Assembly: GCF_000473105.1 (NCBI RefSeq)
Contig: NZ_AXBB01000004.1
Coordinates: 124,001 to 188,000, forward strand
Direction: 5' to 3'
From: Phaeobacter inhibens DSM 16374
GTDB lineage: Bacteria; Pseudomonadota; Alphaproteobacteria; Rhodobacterales; Rhodobacteraceae
DNA length: 64,000 bases
The notes beneath the pieces were generated by a model. That model was given only the letters and a program-made list of their open reading frames with translations. It was not told the DNA's origin and ran no database searches. Every line of letters starts with the position of its first letter. Position 1 is the first letter of the stretch. Below are positions 1 through 8,352 of this stretch, one piece after another. The translations under genes and the position numbers were made by a program.

Positions 1-894
1 CAAAGAGCGCTGCATATGCGATCTGGACATACGGCGCAGACCGCCCGTGAAGACAGTGCGATCAGTGACATGATCCATGAGCTGCAAAGGGAGCGGGGAT
101 TTTCGGTCGGATATGTGTCATCTGATGGGCTGACCTTTCCAGATGAGTTGACCCAACAGCGCGACCGGACAGACCAGACAATTGCATCGGCACTATCTGG
201 TATCGACCTTATCGCGGTAGATCATCGGGAGGAGTTTGATCGCGTCGTCGCGTGTTTGCAGACCTTGACGCATGTGAGGCAGCGTATCGATGGATGGGAC
301 GAAAACGGGCAGCGCATAATTGAGGAGGTTATCAACTCCTATACGCGCCTTATCGACCCACTGCTGGCGCTTGCTCAGGCAAGTACGGGATCTGACAGAT
401 CTACAGAATATCACGCGCTGCGGCAGGCTCGTTTTTTGATCAGTTCAGCAAAGGAAAAGGCAGGGTTGGAGCGGGCCACGGGTGCGGCAGGTGTCGTCAT
501 GGTGTATTCACTTTCGATGCAGGAAGAGCTGACGTCTTTGAGGCGTGAACAGCTTGCCACCCTGAGCGAGGTCGACGCGATCAAAGGCAGCTCAGCTTGG
601 CTGCCGACACTGCAGAGAACAAGACAATATGTGGCGTTGGACGACCTGCATGAGATCATTCTGTCAGCCGATGCCACTACTGACTCTCTCCCTTTCACAC
701 GCACACAATGGTTTGCTGCTTCGACGGCCTGGATTGACCTCCTGCGACAGGAAGAGGCTGCTGTCACAGCCGAACTTGTTTTCCTTGCCAGTCAGCTTGA
801 GCAGGAAACGGCATCTCAGCTGACGGAACTCATCTGGTTCTCGGTCTTTGCCGCTTTTACCGCCGCAGCTTTCGTGGTGGTGGCATTAAAGTAG
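1..894 (+). CDS. NIT-domain sensor protein, 5' partial and C-terminally truncated
   Basis: The reading frame is open from the first base of the window; an ATG lies at 16, but a NIT domain normally follows an N-terminal membrane helix, so the true start is probably upstream. The signature of a nitrate/nitrite-sensing (NIT) helical domain is visible near the N-terminus (ELQRERGFSVGY) and the rest is helical. The protein ends with a single hydrophobic segment (about residues 268-290) and then stops at ALK. NIT domains are usually followed by HAMP plus an MCP or kinase output domain, which is absent here and is not found in the other frames after 894. I read it as a truncated receptor. It lies just upstream of a second, IS-broken chemoreceptor. 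Confidence 0.65.
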   Translation, partial: QRALHMRSGHTAQTAREDSAISDMIHELQRERGFSVGYVSSDGLTFPDELTQQRDRTDQTIASALSGIDLIAVDHREEFDRVVACLQTLTHVRQRIDGWDENGQRIIEEVINSYTRLIDPLLALAQASTGSDRSTEYHALRQARFLISSAKEKAGLERATGAAGVVMVYSLSMQEELTSLRREQLATLSEVDAIKGSSAWLPTLQRTRQYVALDDLHEIILSADATTDSLPFTRTQWFAASTAWIDLLRQEEAAVTAELVFLASQLEQETASQLTELIWFSVFAAFTAAAFVVVALK

Positions 895-1183
895 ACGTCT
901 CCTGATCTGCGGCGATTGGTCCCGTCCCATGTGTCTTAAGCACACTGCGCATCGCAGACACCCTTAACAGCCCCAAAGACAGTGCGGTTTGATATCCGAA
1001 CCGACTATTCGGCAGAGCATCGGTCGCCGGGTAAAAGAGCGGTATGTGATCGGAAATCACTCAATCTGCCCGCATAGCGCACTTCTGTGCGCAGCTTTAG
1101 GAGATGTCTAGGACATCTAGGCTACCGCTGGGGCAGCATATTTTTTGATTCATTCACGATGGCGTTGAGAAAAAAGGTATAAA
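895..1183. other. Intergenic gap between two damaged receptor genes
   Basis: There is no convincing gene here. No HAMP or MCP remnant continuing the NIT gene could be recognised in any frame. The last bases (AAAGGTATAAA before the ATG at 1184) give a plausible ribosome-binding site for the next gene. Confidence 0.5.
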
Positions 1184-1630
1184 ATGCTTAGATCGATATC
1201 TATTTCAAACCGAATTAACGCGGGATTTGCCGCACTTACAGTGCTACTCGTTGCATTGGCGGGCTTGTCGCTGGTGGTGGTCCGGGATTTGGGCGAAAGC
1301 TATCTGCAGTACCGGGCGACCGCCAAGCAGAGCATTGCGACCAGTGATTTTGTCGAAGACCTGTTTCAGGCACGGATCGCGGCACTTAAATATCGCGCGA
1401 CCCGCAGCGAGGAAAGCTCTGAGGAGGTGCAATCTAACATCTCTGAAATCATCAGGGATGGAAATGACCTTACCGTCTTCAGTGGAAATGCGGCCTATTC
1501 CCGAGATATCGAAGCCGCGGTGCAATCATCACAGCAGTATTTGGCTTATTTCGAAGATCTACGTGCTGCTGTCGCCCGCGAGGAGGATCTGGAGCACACG
1601 GCTTTGGAACTCGGAAAATCGGCGCGCAAG
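1184..1630 (+). pseudogene. Methyl-accepting chemotaxis protein, 5' part (interrupted by IS3-family element)
   Basis: This encodes the first 149 residues of a chemoreceptor: a short cytoplasmic start, a transmembrane helix at about residues 13-33 (LLVALAGLSLVVV), then the beginning of an all-helical periplasmic sensor domain resembling the HBM (helical bimodular) type. The frame runs into the left inverted repeat of the insertion element at 1631 and ends artificially at 1663. The missing remainder resumes in the same frame at 2862, so the undisrupted gene would have encoded roughly 713 residues. The sensed ligand cannot be told from sequence. Confidence 0.85.
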
Positions 1631-1658
1631 TGGACCTGTCGCGGTTTGATGCCGCTCC
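1631..1658 (+). repeat. IS left terminal inverted repeat
   Basis: It starts TGGACCTGTC and ends GCCGCTCC, and pairs with 2834-2861 at 22 of 28 positions. Confidence 0.85.
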
Positions 1659-1693
1659 TTTGATAGCATTTACTGCACCAAAGGAGATGAACT

Positions 1694-1969
1694 ATGGGAC
1701 TAAAACGGACGGACGAATTTCGCCAAGATGCGGTGCGGATTGCGTTAACCAGCGGGCTAACGCGTAAGCAGGTGGCGGATGATCTTGGCGTCGGTATGTC
1801 GACGCTGAACAAATGGATCACCGCGCACAGAGATACAGACGTGGTGTCGAAAGAAGATTTGAGCCTTGCTCAAGAGAATGACCGGCTTAGGCGTGAGAAC
1901 CGCATTCTCAAGGAGGAGCGGGACATCCTAAAAAAAGCAACGCAGTTCTTCGCGAGCCAAAAGCCATGA
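1694..1969 (+). CDS. IS3-family transposase OrfA
   Basis: This 91-residue protein has the N-terminal helix-turn-helix typical of IS3 OrfA (about residues 20-45, TRKQVADDLGVGMSTLNKWI), followed by a leucine-zipper-like coiled coil (LAQENDRLRRENRILKEE). It binds the element ends and dimerises. A run of seven A residues at 1930-1936 is read as X-XXY-YYZ in the zero frame, and the -1 frame stays open from there into orfB, so an OrfAB fusion by programmed -1 frameshifting is plausible. OrfB can also begin at the overlapping ATGA at 1966-1969. Confidence 0.92.
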   Translation: MGLKRTDEFRQDAVRIALTSGLTRKQVADDLGVGMSTLNKWITAHRDTDVVSKEDLSLAQENDRLRRENRILKEERDILKKATQFFASQKP

Positions 1970-2823
1970 GGTTTAGGTTCATCGAAGAACACCGGGATGC
2001 GTTTCCGGCAGCGCGCCTGTGTCAGGTTATGGATGTCAGCCTGCGCGGTTTGCGTGCGTTCCGCAGTCGGCCAGCCAGCCGCAGACAGCGATCTGACCTG
2101 GTCACGCTGGCGCATATCAAAGAACAGTCGCGTCTCAGTTTAGGCAGTTATGGCAGGCCGCGTATGACCGAAGAGCTGAAGGAGATCGGCTTGGATGTTG
2201 GCCATCGCCGTGTGGGCAGATTGATGCGTCAGAACGGCATATCTGTTGTTCGGACCCGCAAACACAAGGTGACCACTGACAGCGATCATAAGCTCAATAT
2301 AGCACCCAACCTGCTGGATCGTGACTTCAACGCTGATAAACAAAACCAGAAATGGGCGGGTGACATCAGCTATGTCTGGACGCGCGAAGGCTGGTTGTAT
2401 TTGGCTGTTATCCTGGACCTACATTCCAGGCGGGTAATCGGTTGGGCCGTTAGCAACCGCATGAAACGCGACTTGGCAATCCGAGCGTTGAACATGGCCA
2501 TCGCGTTCCGGCAACCGCCCAAGGACTGCATCCACCACACCGATCGCGGATCGCAATATTGTTCTCATGATTATCAGAAGATCCTGCGCCAGCACGGCTT
2601 TAAGGTGTCCATGAGCGGCAAGGGTAATTGTTACGACAATGCTGCCGTCGAAACCTTCTTTAAGACGATCAAGGCGGAGCTGATCTGGCGGCATCCTTGG
2701 GAGACACGGCGGAAGGCTGAGATGGCAATCTTCGAATACATCAACGGGTTCTACAATCCACGACGCCGTCACTCAGCACTGGGCTGGATAAGCCCGGTCG
2801 CTTTCGAACGGAAGGTGGCTTAA
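1966..2823 (+). CDS. IS3-family transposase OrfB (DDE integrase core)
   Basis: The 285-residue catalytic part of the transposase contains an HTH_21-like N-terminus and an rve/DDE core. The catalytic acidic residues are visible in WAGDISYVW (first D), HHTDRGSQY (second D) and [15 protein letters not shown] (E), with the usual K/R seven residues after the E. It is in the -1 frame relative to orfA and overlaps it by four bases. It appears intact, so the element could still be active. The stop codon lies about 40 bp inside the right inverted repeat boundary. Confidence 0.93.
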   Translation: MRFRFIEEHRDAFPAARLCQVMDVSLRGLRAFRSRPASRRQRSDLVTLAHIKEQSRLSLGSYGRPRMTEELKEIGLDVGHRRVGRLMRQNGISVVRTRKHKVTTDSDHKLNIAPNLLDRDFNADKQNQKWAGDISYVWTREGWLYLAVILDLHSRRVIGWAVSNRMKRDLAIRALNMAIAFRQPPKDCIHHTDRGSQYCSHDYQKILRQHGFKVSMSGKGNCYDNAAVETFFKTIKAELIWRHPWETRRKAEMAIFEYINGFYNPRRRHSALGWISPVAFERKVA

Positions 2824-2833
2824 ACGAGCACTT

Positions 2834-2861
2834 GGAGCGGCACGAAAGCGTGACAAGACCA
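2834..2861 (-). repeat. IS right terminal inverted repeat
   Basis: Read on the minus strand it starts TGGTCTTGTC and ends GCCGCTCC, matching the left repeat at 22 of 28 positions. Confidence 0.85.
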
Positions 2862-4556
2862 GAGCTCAGCATTACCGCGAACAAAAGCCATGAAGGCGAT
2901 CTTCAGTACCTGACGTCTCGTGCTCAGGAAAACCTGTTGCTCAGCCGGATCTACGTCGAAAAATACTTCCTTTCGAGAGACAGAGCCCATTTCGAGGAGG
3001 CAAACGCCTATATCTCTGCCGCGATAGATAGTCTGCCGCGCGTTGTGGTGTTGTCCAGCACTCAGGAAGAGAAAGATCTGGCAGAGTCAGCGAGTGAGGA
3101 AATTGCGCTGTTCCAGGAGCAACTTGCGGAGATTCAGGTGGCAATCACCCAGGTCGATGAGATCAGTGCGCGGTATCTGGATAAGATCGGCCCTGAGATG
3201 CAAAACAGCTTTGAGCGGCTCGCTGAATCCATTGTTGCAACGCAAAATGAACTTGGCCCCAATGGCCAGGCAATTGTCGACCGGATGTTCGTGTTGGTGC
3301 CCGTCGTTGGTTTGTTGTGCACGGCTATTGCTGTTCTCTTGTCGGTGACAGTCGGACGCTGGATTGTTGTGCCGCTTCGTCAGGCCATCAAGACAACCAA
3401 CCGCCTTGCTCAGGGTAAAACAGACGTGGATATTGTCGGTGCGGAGCAACGCCATGAACTTGGCCAACTGGCACAGGCGTTGGTGGTGTTCCGTCAAGCA
3501 CACCTTGATCGGGATCGTATTGCGCAAGAGCGCGAAAACCGCGCCCGGGAAGAGCAGGCCGATGTCGTTAACGCCCTGAGTGAGGGGCTCGAACTGCTGG
3601 CCGATGGCACGCTTTCCGCGCGGATCAATGAAACCTTCCCTGAGGAATACGATGCACTGAGGGTGAATTTCAACGCGGCTATGGAGAAGCTGCAGGCGGC
3701 TATTCAGTCGGTGGTGTCCAGCACTGAGAGCATTCGATCCGGTGCATCTGAAATCAACCAGTCGTCTAGTGAGCTGTCGATGCGGACCGAAACGCAGGCT
3801 GCGACGCTGGCACAGACGGCGGCCGCGCTCGCCACTCTGACTGATACCGTGCAATCCACCGCGTCAGGTGCCGAAAAGGCGAATGCCTATGCCAGTGAGA
3901 CCAAACGAAGCGCCGAAGAAAGCGGAGAGGTGCTGGAACAAACGATCTCGGCGATGGCTGAAATTCGTGAATCGTCAGAGAAGATTTCTCAAATTATCAG
4001 CGTCATCAATGATATCGCCTTCCAGACCAATCTGCTGGCACTGAATGCCGGCGTCGAGGCCGCGCGGGCAGGCGAAGCGGGGCGCGGGTTTGCGGTTGTG
4101 GCCTCAGAGGTAAGGGCGCTGGCACAGCGGGCCTCGTCTGCTTCGGATGAGATCGAAGGGTTGATTTCCAACAGCTCTCAACATGTTCAGGACGGCGTGT
4201 CCTTGGTTGAAAAAACTTTTGGCTCCCTGAAACAGATGATTGAGAAGATCACCAGTGTGAACGGTCTGGTGGAAGAAATTGCAGGGGCGACGAAAGAACA
4301 GTCGACCGGGATTTCTGAAATCAACACGGCGATCACCCAACTGGATGGCGTCACGCAGCAGAACGCAGCCATGGTTGAAGAGACCACGGCGGCCGCTCAG
4401 ATGCTGGACACGGATGCCAATACGCTCAATGGCCTGACTGCGGTTTTCTCGCTCACAGATGGGGCCGGCGCACGGTTCCGTCGCAAGGATGAAGCGGATG
4501 GAGACAAGGGCAGCATCTTCGCATTCCCCGAGGGAAATCTGGCAAGCGCGGGGTAA
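2862..4556 (+). pseudogene. Methyl-accepting chemotaxis protein, 3' part (after IS insertion)
   Basis: This is the remaining ~565 codons of the chemoreceptor begun at 1184, in register with it once the element is removed. In order it holds the rest of the helical sensor domain, a second transmembrane helix (about [19 protein letters not shown]), a HAMP domain, and the cytoplasmic MCP signalling domain with its hairpin tip ([20 protein letters not shown]) and methylation helices. An in-frame TTG at 2832, inside the IS end, could start a shortened product that keeps one membrane helix and the whole signalling domain, but there is no good ribosome-binding site. Chemotaxis signalling by the full receptor should be lost. 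Confidence 0.85.
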
Positions 4557-4580
4557 GACCGCCGTCGTCTCTGAAAACAC

Positions 4581-4607
4581 CCTGCCGTAGCTCACCGCTG
4601 CGGCAGG
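4581..4607. terminator. Bidirectional stem-loop terminator
   Basis: CCTGCCGTAG pairs with CTGCGGCAGG (one G-T pair) around a 7-nt loop. It is flanked by TTTTC on the right and GAAAAC on the left, so it can end both the chemoreceptor (+) and the leftward operon finishing at 4626 (-). Confidence 0.75.
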
Positions 4608-4625
4608 TTTTCTGCTGCCAATTGG

Positions 4626-5321
4626 TCAGGTGCGCGCGGCTTCAAAGGCACTCCAGGCGGTCTCGAATGCCTCAAAATCGAACCCCTCTTTACGGGCGGG
4701 ATCCAGCACCAGTTTTTCAGTCTCCAGCAACTTGCGGATTGCGCCCTCAAGATGCGGCAGAACCGCTGGTGGGATGACCAGCGCGCCGTGACGATCGGCA
4801 TGAACCAGATCGCCATCCCTGATCTGGAGATCAAAGACAGTGACCGGCGTTGCGATCTCTTTCACATGCACGAAGCCATGAGAGGGGCCGATTGATCCAG
4901 CAATCACAGGAAAGCCCTCAGGCAGGTCGCCCAGATCACGCATTACCCCGTTGGTCAAAGCGCCGCTGATACCGAAGCCTTTGTGTACGGTGGTGTTGAT
5001 CTCGCCCCAATAGGCGCCAATGCAGTTGGGGAAATCGACATCCTCAACCACCGTCACGGCGGGGCGGGGGCCGCTGGCCATATGGCGGTAGTAGTCCATG
5101 CGTCGCGCCTTGATCACCTCGGGCGGCTCAGTCGGGGGCGCCAGAGCCGAGATCCTGGCGGTCCGGGCGTAGCCGACCATTGCGCCTGCCTCGGGTGCTG
5201 AGGCCAGCATGGTGCCGCGGGTGAAGGCATTGAAGCCACGTTTGCCTTCGGCGACCTCAATCGCGTTGCAGACGGTCGGGGTATCGACTTGGCGCAGCAG
5301 GTCCAGAAGTGTTGGGGTCAT
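4626..5321 (-). CDS. RraA-family protein (HMG/CHA aldolase-like)
   Basis: This 231-residue protein has the RraA fold signature: EINTTVHK, then GALTNGVMRDL at 120-130 (the Arg and Asp of the family active site are R128 and D129), and GDLVHADRHGALVIP at 170-184. Members include 4-hydroxy-4-methyl-2-oxoglutarate/oxaloacetate lyases with a divalent metal, and also the RNase E inhibitor RraA. In a catabolic operon a retro-aldol or decarboxylation role on a 2-keto acid is more likely. It overlaps the preceding hydrolase gene by four bases (ATGA) and is the last gene of the LacI island. The substrate is unknown. Confidence 0.85.
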   Translation of the reverse strand: MTPTLLDLLRQVDTPTVCNAIEVAEGKRGFNAFTRGTMLASAPEAGAMVGYARTARISALAPPTEPPEVIKARRMDYYRHMASGPRPAVTVVEDVDFPNCIGAYWGEINTTVHKGFGISGALTNGVMRDLGDLPEGFPVIAGSIGPSHGFVHVKEIATPVTVFDLQIRDGDLVHADRHGALVIPPAVLPHLEGAIRKLLETEKLVLDPARKEGFDFEAFETAWSAFEAART

Positions 5322-6013
5322 AAGCTCTCCAGCCAGCGACGAAGGGCCGCTGTGGTTTGGTCAGGGGTTTCCAGCGTCGGAAGATGACCGGTCCCATCGA
5401 GGATTTCCAGGTGGCTCTGCGGCAGCAGGTCGTGCATCAATTCATGGCGGTGCGGCGGGCAGAGCGAGTCCTCTCGCCCGCAGAGCACCAGCGTAGGTCG
5501 GTCGAACTGGCGCAACGTGTCGCATTGATCAGGGCGATCCCGCAGCGCCTTGGACTGGTTGACGAACACCTCCGGCCCCAGATCAAGCGCCATCGCCATG
5601 CAGAGATCAAGGATCTGAGCCCGGTTTGGTCCATCGGTCAGATAGTTGGGCTTCATCTCCTCGCGCATCACCTGTTCCAGTCGTCCGGCGCGTGCCGCTG
5701 CTATCTGCGGCTCTCTGCGGGCCTGCACTTCGGGCGCTTCGGCCCGCGGGTTGGTGTCCATCAGAGCAGCGCCGAGGATGCGCTCCGGGGCTTGCCGGAT
5801 TATCTCCATCGCGAGGATGCCCCCCATGGACAGCCCTGCAACGGCAAACTGTGGGGGGGCAATCTCCAGTATCGCCTGTGCAAGGGCCGCCATGCTGTCG
5901 CCCTGCCCGATAGGGGCGGTCATCAATGGGACATGACCCGACAATGCTGCGACCTGCGGCTGGAACAGTCGCGCGTCGCACATCATGCCGGGGAGCAGCA
6001 GGAGCGGTGTCAC
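5318..6013 (-). CDS. Alpha/beta hydrolase
   Basis: The protein (231 residues) is a compact alpha/beta-hydrolase with oxyanion motif near LLPGMM (6-11), nucleophile elbow GLSMGG (Ser62), acidic residue in GREDS (Asp182) and catalytic His210 in GTGHLP. There is no signal peptide, so it is cytoplasmic. It overlaps both neighbours by four bases (6010-6013 and 5318-5321), indicating translational coupling with the MetE-like and RraA-like genes. It probably hydrolyses an ester, lactone or thioester intermediate of the island's pathway; the exact substrate is not visible. Confidence 0.85.
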   Translation of the reverse strand: MTPLLLLPGMMCDARLFQPQVAALSGHVPLMTAPIGQGDSMAALAQAILEIAPPQFAVAGLSMGGILAMEIIRQAPERILGAALMDTNPRAEAPEVQARREPQIAAARAGRLEQVMREEMKPNYLTDGPNRAQILDLCMAMALDLGPEVFVNQSKALRDRPDQCDTLRQFDRPTLVLCGREDSLCPPHRHELMHDLLPQSHLEILDGTGHLPTLETPDQTTAALRRWLESL

Positions 6014-7137
6014 GCGCGCTCTGCCGCGAGTTTTGCACCTTCGGATAGGGCCGAGAGTTTGGCATAGGCGATATCGGGGTCAACCGCACCAAATCCGGCA
6101 AAGGTGCCAAAGCCACAATCAGATCCGGCGATCACCCGGTCCTGACCCAGAATATCGGTAAACCGCTCAATACGCTGGGCAACGACCTCCGGGTGTTCAA
6201 CAAAATTGGTGGTGGTATCAACCACGCCGGGCACCAGCACTTTGTCATCGGGGATCTGCGCCTTGTGGTCGCGGAACACCGTCCATTCGTGGGCGTGCCG
6301 GGGATTGGAGGTTTCAAAAAGCACATAGCGTGCCTTGGTTGCCATCAGGGGGGCAAAGACCTTCTCCATTGAGATGTCGCAGCAATGTGGCCCCTCGTAG
6401 TTGCCCCAGCAGATATGCACGCGGACCTTCTCGGCGGGCACGTCGGACAGTGCGTGGTTCAACGCTTCGACATGCATTTGGGCGACTTTTACAAACTCAT
6501 CGTCGCTCAATTCCGTGAACAGCATGTGACGCGACAGCGCCAGATCCGGGCAATCCAGTTGCAGGTCGAGCCCGGCACCGGCGATGGTTTCGTATTCGGT
6601 TTTCATCGCATCGGCGAGGGCGGCGAGGTAGGCTTCGCGCGTGGGGTAGTGGTCGTTCTGCAGAAACAGCGATATGACACCGGGAGACGCGGCATTCATG
6701 AACCCGCGATCTGCGCCATGCTCTGCCATCGCAGATTTCAGATTGGCGATATCTTTCTCCAACTCTCCCTGACCTTTGGAGCGGACCTCTCCGGTGCACA
6801 TGGGACGGGCATATTGCGGGGTGCCGCCATCGTCAGCGAGACGCTTCAGGAAACCGGGAAACATCTTCAGATCAGCAGGCGCATTGCGCGGGCTGTCGCC
6901 GGAAAACCCTGTGTAACGGTCCTTTACGTAGGTCGCATAGGAGATTTTGGAGGTCTCACCGTCGCTCACGATATCAATGCCGGCCGCAACCTGTTTTTTG
7001 ACCGTATCGCTGACCGCGGCGCGCATGCAGGCATCAAAATCCGCCTGATCAAATGACTGCTGCCGCTCGCGGGCGAAGATGAAATCGACCACGTCTTGCG
7101 AGCGGGGGAGCGAGCCTACGTGTGTTGTCTTGACCAT
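6010..7137 (-). CDS. MetE-like (cobalamin-independent methionine synthase C-terminal type) protein
   Basis: The 375 residues form one UROD/MetE-like barrel rather than the two of full MetE. The N-terminal HVGSLPR motif is present, and the four residues equivalent to the MetE zinc ligands are kept: His241 and Cys243 (HIC), Glu275 (FETSN) and Cys341 (SDCGFG). This family moves methyl or alkyl groups onto thiols, or cleaves C-S bonds as in epoxyalkane:CoM transferase. Its place in a transporter-linked operon away from methionine genes suggests a catabolic role such as demethylation or thiol conjugation. It overlaps the next gene by ATGA. Confidence 0.8.
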   Translation of the reverse strand: MVKTTHVGSLPRSQDVVDFIFARERQQSFDQADFDACMRAAVSDTVKKQVAAGIDIVSDGETSKISYATYVKDRYTGFSGDSPRNAPADLKMFPGFLKRLADDGGTPQYARPMCTGEVRSKGQGELEKDIANLKSAMAEHGADRGFMNAASPGVISLFLQNDHYPTREAYLAALADAMKTEYETIAGAGLDLQLDCPDLALSRHMLFTELSDDEFVKVAQMHVEALNHALSDVPAEKVRVHICWGNYEGPHCCDISMEKVFAPLMATKARYVLFETSNPRHAHEWTVFRDHKAQIPDDKVLVPGVVDTTTNFVEHPEVVAQRIERFTDILGQDRVIAGSDCGFGTFAGFGAVDPDIAYAKLSALSEGAKLAAERA

Positions 7138-7235
7138 GTGCCGAATCTCCTCAAGTCAGATCTGCAACGGGGGATCTTGCCGCCGTCCTGATAGTGCCTC
7201 CGCGCCGCGCTCGCCGCCGCGCGGAGGGAGTTGCG

Positions 7236-8198
7236 TTAGTTGCCGGTCCAGGTCGCGCCGGCCGGATCATCGGTGGCGGTGACCCGGTAGAGGCTTGCCT
7301 CACCGGTCATGGACGGTTCCAGGCTGTGGGTCTCACCCGCCTTGATCAATGCAGTGTCGCCGGGATTAAGGGTTGTTTCGCCCCCTTCCCAACGCAGCCG
7401 CCAGTGGCCGCGCACCGGCATCAACACAGTGTGCTGATCATGGCTGTGCATGTCAGCAGGCAAGGAGCCGCGGGTCAGGAAATCGACGCAGAAACCGGGC
7501 TTGTCCTTGAGGAGCGCATCTGCACCGATCACCTTGGCCGGTTTGTCGCGGGCCAACGCCATCAGATCCCAGTACCGCGCCACATAGTCACGGACCACCG
7601 CCTCAACGGGGACCTCCGGGAATGCAGCCAGCTCCTCCTCGCTCAGCAAGGGCATCGGGTTTATGCCGTCGGGCAGGGATACCCCTTTCTTGCTGTCGTA
7701 GAGCACGCCGTTTTCACCCAGAACCAGCCCGTGGTCGCGGGCGTCCTCAATCACCTGAGGGGCCCAGGTGACGCCGCCGCCGGCATCATCACCGCCCAGC
7801 ACGGCCATGATCATCCCGTAGTCGGTGCCAATGTTCTCAAACCCGCGGAAGATGCCAGTGGGGATGTTGAAGATATCGCCTTCCTCGGCGACAAATTCAC
7901 CGGCATCCCCGTGACGGCCCCAGAAGAAGCGCCAACGCCCCTTCAGCACGAAGAAGACTTCGGCGGTTGTGTGACTGTGCAGCGAGTTGCGGCATTTCGG
8001 CGGCTGGCCTGCGGCGCCAATGTTGAAGCCGATCTGGTCGGTGATATGGACATGCTGGTCCGGGCTTTCGGAAACGCCGCCGCCGATGATGGTGAAGTTT
8101 TCCTTCTGGTCGGAGCCGGGGGTGTGGGCGTCGATGAAGGCAGTCTTGCAGGGGCGCAGCTCACCGTAGCGGACGATGCGGTTTTGAATGGTGCTCAT
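7236..8198 (-). CDS. Bicupin protein
   Basis: This 320-residue cytoplasmic protein has two cupin domains. The first has the metal-binding pattern NSLHSHTTAEVFFVLKG with the later GDIFNIPTGIFRGFEN part; the second has MHSHDQHTVLMPVRG followed by GDTALIKAGETHSLEP. The layout resembles bicupin dioxygenases and isomerases (gentisate-dioxygenase superfamily) without matching one clearly. Two His in each first cupin motif and a later His support metal binding. It is separated by about 140 bp from the SnoaL gene upstream and 98 bp from the MetE-like gene downstream. Function unknown. Confidence 0.8.
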   Translation of the reverse strand: MSTIQNRIVRYGELRPCKTAFIDAHTPGSDQKENFTIIGGGVSESPDQHVHITDQIGFNIGAAGQPPKCRNSLHSHTTAEVFFVLKGRWRFFWGRHGDAGEFVAEEGDIFNIPTGIFRGFENIGTDYGMIMAVLGGDDAGGGVTWAPQVIEDARDHGLVLGENGVLYDSKKGVSLPDGINPMPLLSEEELAAFPEVPVEAVVRDYVARYWDLMALARDKPAKVIGADALLKDKPGFCVDFLTRGSLPADMHSHDQHTVLMPVRGHWRLRWEGGETTLNPGDTALIKAGETHSLEPSMTGEASLYRVTATDDPAGATWTGN

Positions 8199-8352
8199 GT
8201 GTTTTCTCCGTTTTGGATCTTGGGTTTGACAGGTTTCAAACCCGCACCCCGGGAGGGCGGTTGTTCAGGCGGCGCGCCCGCAGAGAGGCTCGGTGCGTAT
8301 GATAGCGCCGTGCCGCCTGACTGGCGTTCAAATATGAGGTCTGCGCATTCAC

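Larger units (their letters stand above)
1631..2861 (+). mobile_element. IS3-family insertion sequence (1231 bp)
   Basis: The element is bounded by imperfect 28-bp terminal inverted repeats (1631-1658 and 2834-2861; 22 of 28 positions match) that begin TG and end CA, as in the IS3 family. It carries two overlapping transposase frames, orfA and orfB. The flanking triplets are AAG on the left and GAG on the right, so a 3-bp target duplication is only imperfectly conserved, or mutated. It sits inside a chemoreceptor gene whose two halves remain open and in register. Confidence 0.9.
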
